This document shows positions 34,801-46,990 of a stretch of 64,000 nucleotides of DNA, piece by piece. The notes under the pieces are model-generated. The model worked only from the letters and a program-made list of their open reading frames with translations. It was not told the DNA's origin and did no database searches. The stretch's first letter is position 1. Each line of letters starts with the position of its first letter. This DNA comes from Acanthopleura granulata (taxonomy: Eukaryota > Mollusca > Polyplacophora > Chitonida > Chitonidae). Both the position numbers and the translations under genes were made by a program. The stretch covers positions 20,089,203-20,153,202 of the forward strand of contig JABBOT010000005.1 of the NCBI GenBank assembly GCA_016165875.1. The letters are read 5' to 3'.

Positions 34801-37800
34801 TTTTTTCGGGGAAAACTTTCATTGTATTGACGCTGATCATGAAACACAGGATATTGGTTTGGTAACAAAATGAGAAAACAATTTCGAATTACTTAATATC
34901 TTGTTTTACTCCTTAACATCGGTACACGTACGCAAGCTAGATATTGACGAAAATAATAGTTTCACATCTCGAGATCCACAGCACATTTTACATGCACCGG
35001 AAATATATATAGCTGACAAAAGTTGCATTTCAGAGGGTTTTTCAAAAATTTTGCCATATTATATGTGATGCATTGTGGTCAATGTAGGAACTATATTATC
35101 TTAAATTAAATGGCTCATTTGGTTGTCGAATTGAAGTGGTAGGTTCTTATTTTCACCTGTTATCGCTCAACGTTGCATGCGATCACTCAGTGATTTGCAG
35201 CGGAATTGGAAACGTTTCGTTTTGACGTGTGAATATTTTGTCGCGTGAGATAAAATTATGTCTGACAAAAAGAATAAAAAAAAACAACTCCTAACAATCC
35301 AAGCATGCAGCGCTCGGTCTTGTCTCAGGTGAATAAAATAGTCCTTAGTTGTAATACGACTTTATTTTAGCATGAAAGTCACAGGTTCATGCCAGATCTG
35401 AACACACTTGATGGCTGCTTGAGTATGTAACAAAGGGGAATTTTGCGTTTTGTTTTCTTTATAAAGCTATTTGTTTACATACACACAGTTTTATTTTGAA
35501 GTGTATAGCCGCTGAATCTTTCTGCAGATGCCGTAATCTGAAGTAATACTATCCACGGCGTTTAATGTGATTCAAATTACATCCAAATCGGTTTTCAATT
35601 TTATCTTCAGAAGATTGGAAGACTTGTGTGTAATGATTGGCACATGGTCTTCTGCATGGCAGACCGTCTGTGCACATGCTGTATAATGGCCGGGGTTGCC
35701 TATTTGGTCATCAGTTCGGTCATTAATGGTGTTATCAGGTCGAGGGATCTCTGGTCTCTTCCCCGGCTATAGTATAATGTGTGGGGGTACAAGGGGTGAA
35801 GAAATACACGGCAACGGGACAATGGCTGGGTAAAGACTTCATTATACACCCCCTTCACACACCCAGTATTGTAGCTACACAATTACGACTCTTCAACTAG
35901 GCCGGTATAAAACAGGCACAAAGACCAACCGTATTGGTTTGTGTTATCGCTTTCGTCAATGGGATGTATTCTTCGGTGATCAGCTACAGTATCGTACCGC
36001 GTGAAAAAAGGAACAAACGGAGGGTCAAACCTCCTTTCTTTTCTTCTGTAAATTGGACTCTTGGAAAATCATTGCTCCAGTAAACCACATGAGGAGTTTT
36101 TCTAATGACCACTTTCACAGTGGCATCGAAGGGGTTCATCGAAGATTTGTTTATTTGTTTATTCATTTGATTATAGTTTAATGCCATACTCAATTTTTTC
36201 CCTTACACCATATTGGCCAGTTGTATAGATAGAGGGAAACGTAGTTTCCGGAATAAAACATTGGATGTCCTTTTACAAGTTACTGACGAACTTTTCCACG
36301 TGTGATGTACAGACAAGCATAATACATGTATATTGTTGGAAGACTTCAACGAAAAAAACTTTTACACATTCAAATCGTTCAGCTTATATTTTAGGTTTTG
36401 TATTTAATTTATTTATTTCATTGGTGTATTATGTTGTACTCAAGGATATTTGACATATACGACGTTACGTTTTGTATTTTGTTGAATTGAATTATTTAGC
36501 AGTATTTCCACCATATCGTGGTGATTATTTTGTTGAAATATAAAACGAAAGTTTTATCTTACACAGTGCTCTGCTTATGATTTATGAACGTCAAATTCCG
36601 GGACGGCCTTTGGTGTCTCCAAGATAATAGTTTGCCAGCTAGCGACAAGCAGCCAAAAGTTCATAACCGTCCAGTTGTCCGCGAGTATTTTTGAAATAAT
36701 CATAACAATGTAATAAATACCCTAGTATTACGTCCTCAGGAGAGATTTTTGATTCAATTTGGTGAACGATTTATTTTCATCAGCTTGAAACGAATCAATA
36801 TCGTGCGCTGAGTGTTTTCCCGAATTGCGGCTTCGGCGGTGATTAGCCATATCGCGGGTTGCCCGTGCGCCCTTGGGGGTGACCCCTCCAGCTTTCAGCT
36901 GCGTCACATCCAATTTCATCTCCAGTATCTGAAGTCATAATGATCTCGGTGCCATGGATTATCTAGGAAGAGCTTAACACACAGGCGTAAGGTCTTTTAA
37001 GTATAAGCACTGAAAAGTAACGACAGAATGCTAAGCACACTTAGCGTATCTGTGTTCATCTTTGTATTTGAAAAAAGAAAGCAAAAGAAAGTGTATAGTT
37101 AAACAAGTTAAATTTAACCCTACAGGTCATTCCGTAGGGCTACCCATGCAGTGGAGAATTTAAACAATTAACTTCGTTATCGACTGATACTTCAGGAAAC
37201 ATTATTGGCTTAATGCAATTAATAACTAATTACTAAGTGTTTCCATAAACTGCTCTGCTGTTACAAACATTGTTTCATCGATGACTTTGGAGTCCGGGGA
37301 ATCAAAATGGCTCCAATTAGCTTGGGGTTTTATTGCAGTTAATTCTGACGGGCATTTATAACTTGAAATTGGAATTCCCCTGGCGCCGTCCATTGGGTGC
37401 GTGTGTGCATAGCGACCCTATGGACGCACATCTGACTCTTTCTTCTCTGTCACCGATATCTCAATACTCACATTTTACAAATCGGCCGGTGGCTAATTGT
37501 TGGTTACAGTCAGTCCTCCGGCTCGGGTTTCGATCGGCGGAACGGCTGTACATCTGGCACGGTTTCCGCTGCGAGGGGCCTCCGCAAGATGCGTGGTCTT
37601 CACTCAGGTCCGCGAGAAGACACGGCCTGTAAAACCAGCGCCGCTTGAACCTGAACGCTTGTGTACTTAGGAACATGCATATACACATGTGACCATTTAA
37701 CAAATGCTTTCTTAGCCTACCTATATGTGTAATTTAAATAAATGCTTTCTTACTCTACAATCATATATAAGCTATTAGGTCAAGTAAACTAATGTCTATC

Positions 37801-40800
37801 TCTGCCATTTTATGTACCGAGCAGTCAGTAAAGAAGACACACTTTCTTGCTCTACCGTCTTCCTTGGTTACAGTGTTGGTAAAGTAGGCGTATGCTTTCT
37901 TACGCTAATATCGTACCTAAACAAGTGAAGTACAGAGACTTTTTGTTACATTACCCACCATCACCTGCAAATCAAACAGACGCTTTCATGTAGATCAATT
38001 CAAGATCATCAATTCATTACTAAAACAAAGGTTACTTCGATAGAAGAAGTCTGAAATGAGAAATCATACCACCAATCTAAATTTCGTGTCAGTTTGAAAG
38101 AGCAACAGGCAAGAATGGTATAACTTTCATTAAAGACATTGACCTGAAGAGTTAGACCTCAGCTGTTCCAGAGTGGCCCATTTTACTATACATACCCCCC
38201 AGAGAAATTCCAAAAGAACATAGAAATAGGTCATTGTCAAGTCAAACCGATAGTGATGATATTATAATGTCTAGACAAGCCAACAGATCTGTATGATAAA
38301 TTGCATAAAAAAAAGGACTGTTATGAGGTGACAAGTCCATGGCAAACCGATAGTTACGATATCACATAGCCCAGACACATCGATAGTTACGATATCACAT
38401 TGTCTAGACAAACCAGTGGATCTATATGATAAATTGTCTAGACACATCGACAGTTATGATGCATTGTGTAGACACATCGATAGTTGTTATGTGACATGTC
38501 CAAGACAAACCGAAAGTTATGGCATCATTTTGCCTAGGCAAACCGATATTAATGGACCATCACCAGTGTGACTCTGCCTAAACAAACCGACGGTTATGAT
38601 ATTATATAGTGCAGACAAATCGATAGTTGTAATTTGACATATCCAAGACAAACCAATAATTATGACGTGATATTGTCTAGACAAATGCAAGAAATCAGTA
38701 ATAATGGACAAATTTATAGTTATCACATGATTTACTCAAGACAAATCTTTAGTTATGGTATGATATTGTCAAGCCTTTGGTAATTATATATGATATTGTG
38801 AAGACATACATAAATATCATATAGATAGCTGTGATATTGTACGATAAATTCAAGACAAATACATGTAGATGGTTGTGATACAGAATTGTCAAGACAAATC
38901 GATGGTTTTACTATAATGCTCAAAATAAGTCGGTAATTATGACACGCAGTGAAAAATCGATAATCACGATGTGATCTTATCCACACAAGCTGTTAGTTAT
39001 AACAAGCTTTCCCCAGGACAATTGACAATTATAACATTTGTGAGGACAAATTGATAAACGTAACCAGATATTGCTGCGATGAATTGACAGCTTCAACATT
39101 ACGTTGCATATTGCTGTCAGCACAAGTAGAATTACTGACATGTGTATGTTATAAATCGATGACGGTGATATGATCATATGGTGTTATGAAAGTCGATAAT
39201 TACGACTAGTGAGTTGTAATTTAATTATATACGTGTCAACAGCCCTCAATGTGTATTGATGCACGAAATGTACATAGGTGTGCCGCTGTGTCTTCAACAG
39301 GTGACCGTTGTGTGAAGGTTAATTGGCCGTCTCAAGTGTGACTCTGACTTGTGAATATCATGAATACCCTATGACATGTTGGACTTTCCTATCAGGTGTT
39401 AAAGTAAATATACCTATATCTACATGCGTATAAGAATCGTTTTGTTAAAATGTTCTAGGATTGTTCACAATTATATTTTTAGCTACAAGTGCATTTCTTG
39501 TTTCTTATAAATAAGAATTATTGAATATGAAGTGGTTGTCAGTTAAGGGTTTCTATTTTGTAAATGTGCTCAAGAGTTCGTGTATAAATTTGTGACCTTC
39601 AAACCGGGGCCATCTGCCAACTAAACATAAGGGATTGTTTTTTCAATGAAAATGAACAGAAAGGTTATCATTTGGGACAGACTTGACACTAATGTTATTA
39701 CCCCAGTCACAAGCTCTCTGCGTCATTATAGAGCTTAGAGCAATATTCACATTGAAAACGAAGTGTTGTCTACATGCATGGAGTTTATAGAAGTAGGAAA
39801 TTTTGATCTGGAGAAAAGATGTTAAAAGTCAAATTATACACCTGCAGTTTAGGTTGATCGCCATGCCACACTATAATAATGCCCTCCACCCCCACCCCCC
39901 GTCTCCACCACCTAATATAAATATTAGAAAAATGGATTTAAATGACTTGGGTACACGTCATTTGAGTGCGCATTTTTTTCTGATGTGGGGGGAATTTTTG
40001 TAAAAGACGTTGCGAGGAATTGCCCTGGTTCTAAATGTCCCGGTCTAAAAATGATTAAAGAGTATTATCAATGATCAAATTAAGACGTGTGCACATGTAC
40101 ACGTTGTAGTCACTTCAGATCATTTATATATATTGCTGGATAATTTGTTATGAATTAAATACCTTGATAATTGATTTTCATTATAACAAGTGAGTGTAAG
40201 TGAGTGCGTCGAAAGTGACCGTTGTACTTGACAGTGCATATGTCTGTATATTTTTATTCCTGTGCGGTCAGTGACGCGGAACCTTTGATCTGCTATAGGA
40301 ATGCCGTTATAGTTTTCACACCTTTCTGCTGTTTGACAACCGCCGTTTAGCCTCAGGTGATCACGATTTAGCTTCCGACAAGCAGTCGTGTATACCTATA
40401 TCTATATATTAAAAAATTCCTGGTGTATATAATGTGTGAAGGAATTTTCCCGTGGGGGAAGTTTTTAGGCGACATACTTGGAGCAATATAGGTGTGAATT
40501 GCTGATATATGTGTGTGTATACATGCAGAAACGCATTTAGACCTGAAAATTTAATTTAAAAACGAACAGGAATGTGTTTCAGAATCTGATAACAGGATTT
40601 TTGTGGAAATCTAATGCACAAGAATGTCTGACAAAAATCAGTAGTTCCATTGTGTCTTCGCATGATTGACCGTTTGGTGCATTCTATACGTACACTGCGA
40701 ATCTCATATCATGTGTATTGCTCTACAGCATCAATACACTTTTGATTTGACTGTTATTTAACAACATGATCCTTTCAAATTATTCGATCAGTCCGATCAA

Positions 40801-43445
40801 GTTACATTCTGTATGATATTAGGGATGCTTGGATACAAGTTTTGAAATTCTTTGTGCAGCGATACAGAAATGCCCATGATATTTTATGACAGATTCCTGA
40901 TGAATTCCTTTTGAAATTCAATAGAAACTGTATATTACATGAGGTCAACATATAAATACAATAGCATTTAAACCAGTTAAATTTGCAGGTTTTTATTATG
41001 TACTAGCATGTAATAAGTATAAGTAATAAGTCTTAGTATGTAGTAGCGTACGATTTTATATATTTGTTTTGTAAAAAAGGGCGCCATGCCTCGCTGGTCT
41101 TATAATTAGTTGTGGTTGGAAAAACAATAACAACTTGTATACATATATGTGCCTTTGTGGCCAGAAATTCAGTTTTAATATATGTGTAAATATTTCAGCC
41201 GTGTAATATGATACGTGCATGGAAATATAGATTTAAATTATAATATTCAGTTAAGCGTAGGTATAGGGGGAGGGTAATGAGTCCAGGAAGGAAAACAAAT
41301 TTACATCACACATGAATGGTAAACATTAGCAATTGTCTCAAGAACACCTAATCAATAGTCTTGATAGGAAAATACTCTTTAAAGGGTTCCGTTATGTATA
41401 TTTATATAAAGTACACTTTGTTTGTTAAATTATCACTTTGTTTTCTTTGATGTGTTAATATGCGCCTATTTTCTAAACAGTGGCTTTTTTACATCTAAAC
41501 TTCACTACATGTTCTCGAGGTCTATAATCGACAGTGCACTTTGGAAAACTATTTTTAAAAAATCTAATTCCTTTTCTGCCCGTTCTTATTTCATTATGCT
41601 TTTCATTTTAAACATTTCTTAAACGTTTCTTTTCGTATCATAAAAACCAAACTCCCTTGGTTTTTAATTCGTGCTAGACTTTGTGAGATAATTTTTCAAG
41701 AACTTCCCAGACCGAAAACTTAGTGCGAAGAACTGAGAACACGGTATACTTACATACGCTTCACTACGTATAATTGACTGTCGGGTAATAATGGAATTTG
41801 AAAAGTAGGAGATGTGTTGAGAAAGAGAAAATTGTAAACATTGCTCTTTAACACAGGTGTTCAGAAACTGGAGCTTCCCTGACAAGTTGCCATTTTAAAT
41901 AAGTGTGACTTGTTAAAGACCGAGTGGTTGACACAATATCAAAACATATGGATGACGAGCATCAGTGGCTGGTATATGCAGAAGAGGATGGGCCAGACTG
42001 CTTTCATGTATGGCCACAGTATATAACGGTACACACCGTTATAGGAGGAACTGATGCGCTCCCGTTATTCTGTATGCGTGAGACGAATGACCGTGCGTCA
42101 GTGTTAATTTCCTAAAACGTTTATGAATCTTTTTGAAAAAGACTACGCTCTGTAATTCGACGTTAGTAAATAACATAGGTGGCATTTTTGTTATTTTAGA
42201 AAGAACTCGAGTCATGCATACGAGACAGTCCTTGTTTATAATGCTTTCCCAAATGGTACTTTAAGCAAGATGTCATGACTCCGGTCCTTTTGCCGTCTAG
42301 TATTATACAGAAATGGACGGGAGTTTTCAAACAAAGGCCATGGTTTCTTATAAGTCTGGAAGACAGCGTTCGGTGGAGCGATCGTTGAATAAGACGATTG
42401 AATATAAGAATGTCTTTCTTAGAAATTATGGGATATAAGTAAGAAAAATTTACATAACTGAGCATAGATATAGCTATGTGTATTCAGTATACAATACAGA
42501 CATTTCTATCTAATAATTCGGTTGGTGGATATTTCATGCATTATATACTCAAAAACATTTCACGTATACGACGGCTATCGTGTAAGTTTTTTGCATGGAT
42601 GGAAGAAAAGGGGTAGAGGTCGTAGAAATCCAAACTATACCTTGGCCGAATATGCCTGATTAACTGACTGATACATGTATAAATCCGCATTTCAATTAAG
42701 ACTGATTTGAGCATTGGTCAGTGGTTATACCATGGAGTCGTCTGAGAATACATTTAACAAGTCGGCCAGCGACGGCATTGGTGTATACAATGCATACTCC
42801 ATGTTACAATTACACGGATGTAATGTATTCACACTCATACATTTGAAACGTTTCCACCGAATAAACATACTCGTCGTCAATACGTGATATTCCGTATCAG
42901 CATCTGCATCGATATGTCCAAAAGACCAACACCAAAAATAAATTCTCCAAATATATATAAGCCGGAATTTTTCACATCTCTTTTTTTTCTGTCTAGGATT
43001 ATGATTTAGAAGTCATTAACCTAAGATACATGTATGGAATTACACATTTAGACATTCAAACAAATGACATCCTTAAATGACCATACATGATTGGTGCAGA
43101 TAACGGTTTTGATTTCTTTCTGACTTTAAATAGATGTGTTTGGCTTAGATGATGTCCTCGCATAAAACAAAAGTGGCCTAAGTCTTGTGGAATCTGTCCA
43201 AAGAATATATTGTCTTGGATTCCACCTCATTTTCGTTAAATTGTTTTCGCCCTCGATCATACATATAAGAATATCCAAGATGTCCAAGATTTTGCCAAGT
43301 AATCTACCATAGTGACCCCTAATATGTGCAAGATTTTATCCGGCCACGAGACTCACTGCATTCTTGCAAGTGAGACGATCGTGAATGTAGATGGGTATGA
43401 TCATTGAAAACACCGCAAAAAGTGAACTTTTAAGAAGGATTGTGG

Positions 43446-43502
<57 letters not shown>

Positions 43503-45348
43503 CAAATAATTCGTGTGGAGTCTTCCGGGGTTATATAGATCTCCATGGAAAGAGGGCGCCAATTGAAATTTTTCATTGCCATATTTCGGGACACGGCATG
43601 CACACGTGCAAAAGGGGACCTGCACATTTGCTATATGAGAAACACCAAAAAAAAAAAAAAAAAAAAAAAAAAGAAAGTTGTTCGAGATAAATTGAGGTTG
43701 GTTAATTTTCCTGAGACAGTTTGATAGAGTTTAGCGAAAACAGGGGTCCGGGGCACGTGTTAGAGTAGCGGTGTATGCGTGCCCCCCCCCCCCCCGGGGG
43801 GGAGGAGGTGATGCAGAGGTTGTGGAGGTTAGAGTGCAGCCTCTCCCTCCGTGACGGCCGGGAGATAAGGGGCACTTCCCACCGAGCACTCTACACCCGC
43901 AACTGACCCATCCTTATAACATATTGTCGCTGGGGTCTCGGAGACACGAAGGGACTGGGTTGGTATGCATGCACATTTACCATTTCGACAACGCGGATCG
44001 TTTTTCTGCACGTCAGAAACCTGATACAACCATATTTCCCGTCCAGTAATGCTCTTTCTTTCCCAGAATGAAGTCAGGATAACCTACAAACGGGACTTTC
44101 TTCTTTCAACTATATATACTTTTTTTTCTCTATATACAAGTTATTATTTTTTTTGTCAAGTTGACGGGATTTTTTGTCTTTGAAAATGTAATACGCTTTT
44201 AGCAGCACACGGAAATTCTCAAGGCGTTTATGGTCATATTAGTTCAGTGTATTGCTTGGAATGAAGCGAGTAAATGGTAGGGCGTTGCTTCAGGCTTACA
44301 TCAGCAATATATACCAATTAGATCACCATATACATTGAAATTCCGACCAATTATGAAGACTTATTTTGTTCAGATTGCTCAGATTGCCTCCTCCAATGTT
44401 CATACCGCGACTGTCTTCCCCAGGCTCTACTCTGCATGTGGGATGTGCCTGTGTACATGTGTTATGGTGAAACATTCCTTCTTAAAGCAGTAGAACACGG
44501 AGAGAACCACGCTAAGCAGCACTGATTGTCCATAACTTTTAAAACCCTTTATTTGACTGGAGATGACAGCCAAACAAGGGGTATTTTCGTTGTAGACATC
44601 AGTTATTTCCCTTCTTTTAGTTTAAAGAACGTAATTTTTGAGAAAGAAAATAGACAATGTGTCCCCAAATGTTAAAGATATTAGTAACCGTGAGTCTTCC
44701 TCTAAACAAAATTAACCTTCGTTACCATACAAATCTGATTACAGCAGGTTATACGAAGCAGTGTTTCAAGTTGGTATATACACCTTATAATGTCAAAGTT
44801 TTTAACAAAGGTATTAGTTCACGTCAGACTCTTGCCATGTCAAGAAGACACCTGTCCTTTCTTCGATCCGCTTGATTGTCTTTGCCCGAGTGGCAAATGG
44901 GTATTAAATGTGTATCATTGCAATTTAATTCATAAAAATAATGTTTATGACAACAATGCACCTGCTGAACGATTGTGTTGCTTACTTATATACATGTGTA
45001 AGAAAATATGGTAGAAGCTTTAACATTAGGTATGATTTGGACCTCATTCTTCCCAGCTTACATGTAGCTTTGAGAAATGTATGCGTAAGCTCAGCTGGGA
45101 ACATGGCCGACAACAAGATCTGAATTTTTAAGAAGTTTATGTTTTGCATTTGCGTCAGGCTTATCATTTAAGTCTAATCTTAAAAATGATACGTTACACA
45201 AGCCAACTTGGCAGATATTCATATTATTTTTTCCTTTTTTCTGCCATTGCAGACGTCTGGAGGTACGGAACTTAGTCCATCCGAGAAGAAAACCAAAGGT
45301 CGAACGGGTTGGCCTCAGCACGTGTGGGCCTCGGAGTTGAAACAGTAA
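28314..45348 (+). CDS. Hand: Hand bHLH transcription factor (2 exons, 16.4-kb intron)
   Basis: Complete gene model, 204 aa, exons 28314-28832 and 45253-45348, joined in phase 0 (CAG|GTCAGT ... TTGCAG|ACG). Hand proteins are nuclear class II bHLH factors that dimerise with E-proteins and act in mesoderm, heart, gut muscle and some neural tissue of bilaterians. Seen here: an N-terminal MSISVGGYG and YISNWMMAG block (like vertebrate MSLVGGF and YFHGWLIG); the basic region [18 protein letters not shown] (about 90-107); helix 1 [12 protein letters not shown]; loop [10 protein letters not shown]; helix 2 [15 protein letters not shown] (to about 146); and C-terminal [14 protein letters not shown] and SELKQ in exon 2. 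Thr103 and Ser105 match the helix-1 phospho-sites described for vertebrate HAND1. The start is the first ATG in a good context; the frame's upstream extension uses GTG and is not the start. Vertebrate Hand genes share the two-exon layout. Confidence 0.96.
28906..28945 (+). other. Short intronic hairpin near the Hand donor
   Basis: GACTAAAATCCTC and GAGGATTTTTTAGTT are inverted around a 13-base loop, about 75 bases into the intron. It could affect splicing, or be chance. Confidence 0.4.
29095..29515. repeat. Degenerate tandem duplication in Hand intron
   Basis: Three related starts occur at about 29129 (GGGTTCAAAATTGGTCTTC), 29325 (GGTAGAAAATTTGCCTTC) and 29480 (GGCTTCAAAATTCGTTTTG), the first two each followed by TTTCTAAAT. 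The spacing is about 150-200 bp, and similarity fades between the starts. Confidence 0.4.
31600..31995. promoter_or_regulatory. GC-richer patch in Hand intron, candidate enhancer
   Basis: Clearly less AT-rich than its flanks, with no reading frame or repeat signature (for example TTAATTGCCGGCGACCTGCA near 31740 and CCCTGTAATTACCAACGAT near 31968). Regulatory function is a guess from base composition and position. Confidence 0.25.
32820..33330. repeat. Unnamed repeat, two inverted partial copies
   Basis: 32826-33110 is similar, in reverse, to 55690-55990 (shared CACATGA, AAAAGAGTTC, ATTAGGCAACTATTTCTGAT and TGAGGAGCTGGA-type blocks). 33150-33325 holds the opposite part in the other orientation. 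Read in the matching frames, both loci give related peptides (NREVS.S.SF and SCDLSKI), with a stop in this copy. Confidence 0.6.
33880..34145. promoter_or_regulatory. GC-rich patch in Hand intron, candidate enhancer
   Basis: Unusually CpG-rich for this window, with a TAATTA homeodomain-type core in GGCCTAATTAGACCGG at about 33925. No coding frame is convincing. The assignment rests on composition only. Confidence 0.25.
36145..36250 (-). repeat. SINE fragment, family A, degenerate
   Basis: Reversed tail TTGTTTATTTGTTTATTCAT, then TTTAATGCCATACTCAATTT and a body remnant around TATTGGCCAGTTGTATAG. Confidence 0.5.
36410..36465 (-). repeat. SINE tail, family A
   Basis: TTTATTTATTTCATTGGTGT, then GTTGTACTCAAGGATATTTG and ATATACGACG: the reverse of the family A 3' end. 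Confidence 0.6.
36466..38219. other. Hand intron segment, no gene recognised
   Basis: Includes a GC-richer part at 36730-36930 that, on the minus strand, opens a 63-codon frame without a recognisable domain, and another at 37380-37630. Both are candidates for regulatory sequence rather than exons. Confidence 0.35.
38220..39215. repeat. About 33-bp minisatellite in Hand intron, about 1 kb
   Basis: At least 20 diverged units built on ACAAATCGATAGTTATGATA plus TGATATTGTCTAG. Several neighbours are exactly 33 bp; others carry insertions of up to 20 bp. Each unit keeps an (A/T)CGATAG or TTATGATA core. The array lies about 6 kb upstream of exon 2. Confidence 0.85.
42538..42650 (-). repeat. SINE fragment, family A, degenerate
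   Basis: ATATACTCAAAAACATTTCA, CGTATACGACGGCTATCGTG and a GGATGGAAGAAAAGGGG body remnant. Confidence 0.55.
42651..43445. other. Hand intron segment, nothing recognised
   Basis: No exon, RNA or clear repeat. Confidence 0.4.
43446..43500. repeat. (AT)n microsatellite
   Basis: About 54 bases of uninterrupted TA dinucleotide. Confidence 0.95.
43647..43672. repeat. A26 homopolymer
   Basis: Twenty-six A's after AACACC. It could be the tail of an unrecognised retroposed sequence to its left (43500-43646), but no target-site duplication is visible. Confidence 0.9.
43782..43803. repeat. C14-G8 homopolymer junction
   Basis: A run of C's switches directly to a run of G's. Run lengths in such tracts are often unreliable in assemblies. 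Confidence 0.9.
45253..45348 (+). CDS. Hand: Hand exon 2 (conserved C-terminus)
   Basis: 96 bases after a T-rich tract and TTGCAG acceptor, encoding 31 residues and TAA. The last 20 residues (from KKTKGRTG to SELKQ) are nearly identical to the end of vertebrate HAND2, which fixes both the exon and the frame. Confidence 0.95.
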   Translation, partial: TSGGTELSPSEKKTKGRTGWPQHVWASELKQ

Positions 45349-46990
45349 AGCTGGGATTCTATGATTTAGGTAACGGCTATATAGGACCTTTACACACTGA
45401 AACCCGCAGTCCAGCATTCGGCCACAACATCCGGTGTTTTCCGAAATTCCCCGAACAGCTATGTAACGGTGTTGGTGCTAATGGGCATCTGTTATTAAGT
45501 GGTCAAGGTATATACTGTGCGTTCGTCCGCATGGATGCCAAGGGGTCTCCATAAGGGTGCTATTTAATAGATTTCAAGGGCTTATTGTGTCGATGGCAGG
45601 CAGTCTTCCTGAAGGTGTCAAGAAACTTTGGTTTAAACCTAAACGAACCTCCGCCATGTTGCAACGGAAAGAACATGCGATCGAGTGCCAAGGAAACTTC
45701 GTGGACGAGCCAAAGGATTGCGCATGAGCGTGGAAGTATCTTGGTATTTTTTAAAAGAAAGCCTTTTCGGGTACAGGATGTGAAAAGTTCGAGGACATAA
45801 ACAGTATGGTCAACCAATAGATATTTGGAGTTCGAAGAGGAGCCGCGTTATACGTTGTATATGGACTTAGTACACACATTATGACATTCTTTGTGACTTC
45901 GGGTGATCTCGGCCACAGAATGTATGGGATCATAAGCATTAACTAAACTCTTCTCAACTAGTGGTCTGATTCTACAGATAGGTTTCTGGGTGCTTTTTTC
46001 CTTATTCCTAAGTCAGTTGTTATGATCAGAACTTTCTAACACCATAACACCATAACACCGAGGTGAAAGTTAGCTTTGAAATAACCGCATCACAGTGGTG
46101 TATAAAATCATAAAAATGCCTCTTTAAAATATTTACATAATGTTTTGCAGGCATTTCTGTCATTGATGTCTCTATAACTTCCCAGAATGCTCCTCTTGCT
46201 GCCTACTCTCGTCTGCTTTACCGAGTTAATATCCCTTGTGTTAATCATATGTATACCAGTTGTGGTGGCTTTCATACTATATACAACTGTCTAACAATTA
46301 GCGTTAATATCCCATTACAGTTTCCCATTCCACCTTACCCAGCAAGACCATGAAGAAGGGTGTCTGGTGGGGATGTCTGGTAGAGTGTCACACGTGCTGT
46401 CCGTCTAGCAGCCGGACCTGGCATTAGCTTACGTGTTACCCACACTTTACAGGGTTATGTCTGTACAGCATAAGGCACATGCAGAATGAAAACTCTTCCT
46501 CAACAAATACTGTGAAACTCCCATACGAAAGGAAAAATGTTTGACAACATTTGATGAAATTTTATCTTTATGTTGTTCGTTCTTGATGAAAGGTGCAAAA
46601 TATGTAGCATATAATACTGCAAACTGGTTTGGTAAAGAATGGTGGTTTGATGTCTAAACTAAAACATTGTGGGGGAGAACATGTTGTCCACCAGCTTTCA
46701 TACCTAAATTAGTACGTAAGTTAGTTTCGTATGATTGATCTGCTTAATCCAGAGCTGTTTTTTTTTTATAACTATGCAGTACAAATACTAAGCAACAAAA
46801 TGACCAAAAGTTTGAAGATAAATGTTGACAATAGTGTTAACTTGAGCACCCGCGAAAGTGGGGTATGGAGCAGTATGTGAGCTTTCTAGGAAAAATCAGG
46901 CAAACTTGTGTTATTTGCATAACTTATGTGATGACGTGTTCCTTCCTGGCGTAATATCTATCTCATCAATAAAGATGATTAAAAAGAACA
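45349..46990 (+). other. Predicted Hand 3' UTR
   Basis: From the stop codon to just past the first AATAAA found. It contains a small CACCATAA tandem (about 46042-46060). No coding frame of note. Confidence 0.5.
46968..46973 (+). promoter_or_regulatory. Candidate poly(A) signal of Hand
   Basis: First AATAAA downstream of the Hand stop codon, about 1.6 kb after it. Chosen by position. Confidence 0.45.

Larger units (their letters stand above)
28833..45252 (+). other. Hand intron, 16,420 bp
   Basis: Single large intron. No nested gene is recognised on either strand. It contains a hairpin near its start, a degenerate tandem at 29.1-29.5 kb, a repeat with inverted copies at 32.8-33.3 kb, GC-richer patches, SINE fragments, and a 1-kb minisatellite at 38.2-39.2 kb, all listed separately. 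Other stretches (29.5-31.6, 34.2-36.1, 39.2-42.5 and 43.9-45.2 kb) show nothing recognisable. Confidence 0.9.

Noticed and set aside
36728..36919. 63-codon minus-strand frame in the Hand intron
   Set aside because: GC-richer but short, with no family resemblance or clear splice sites; kept only as a possible regulatory patch.
43391..43690. Frame through the (AT)n run
   Set aside because: Tyr-Ile repeats come from the microsatellite, and the Lys run from the A26 tract.
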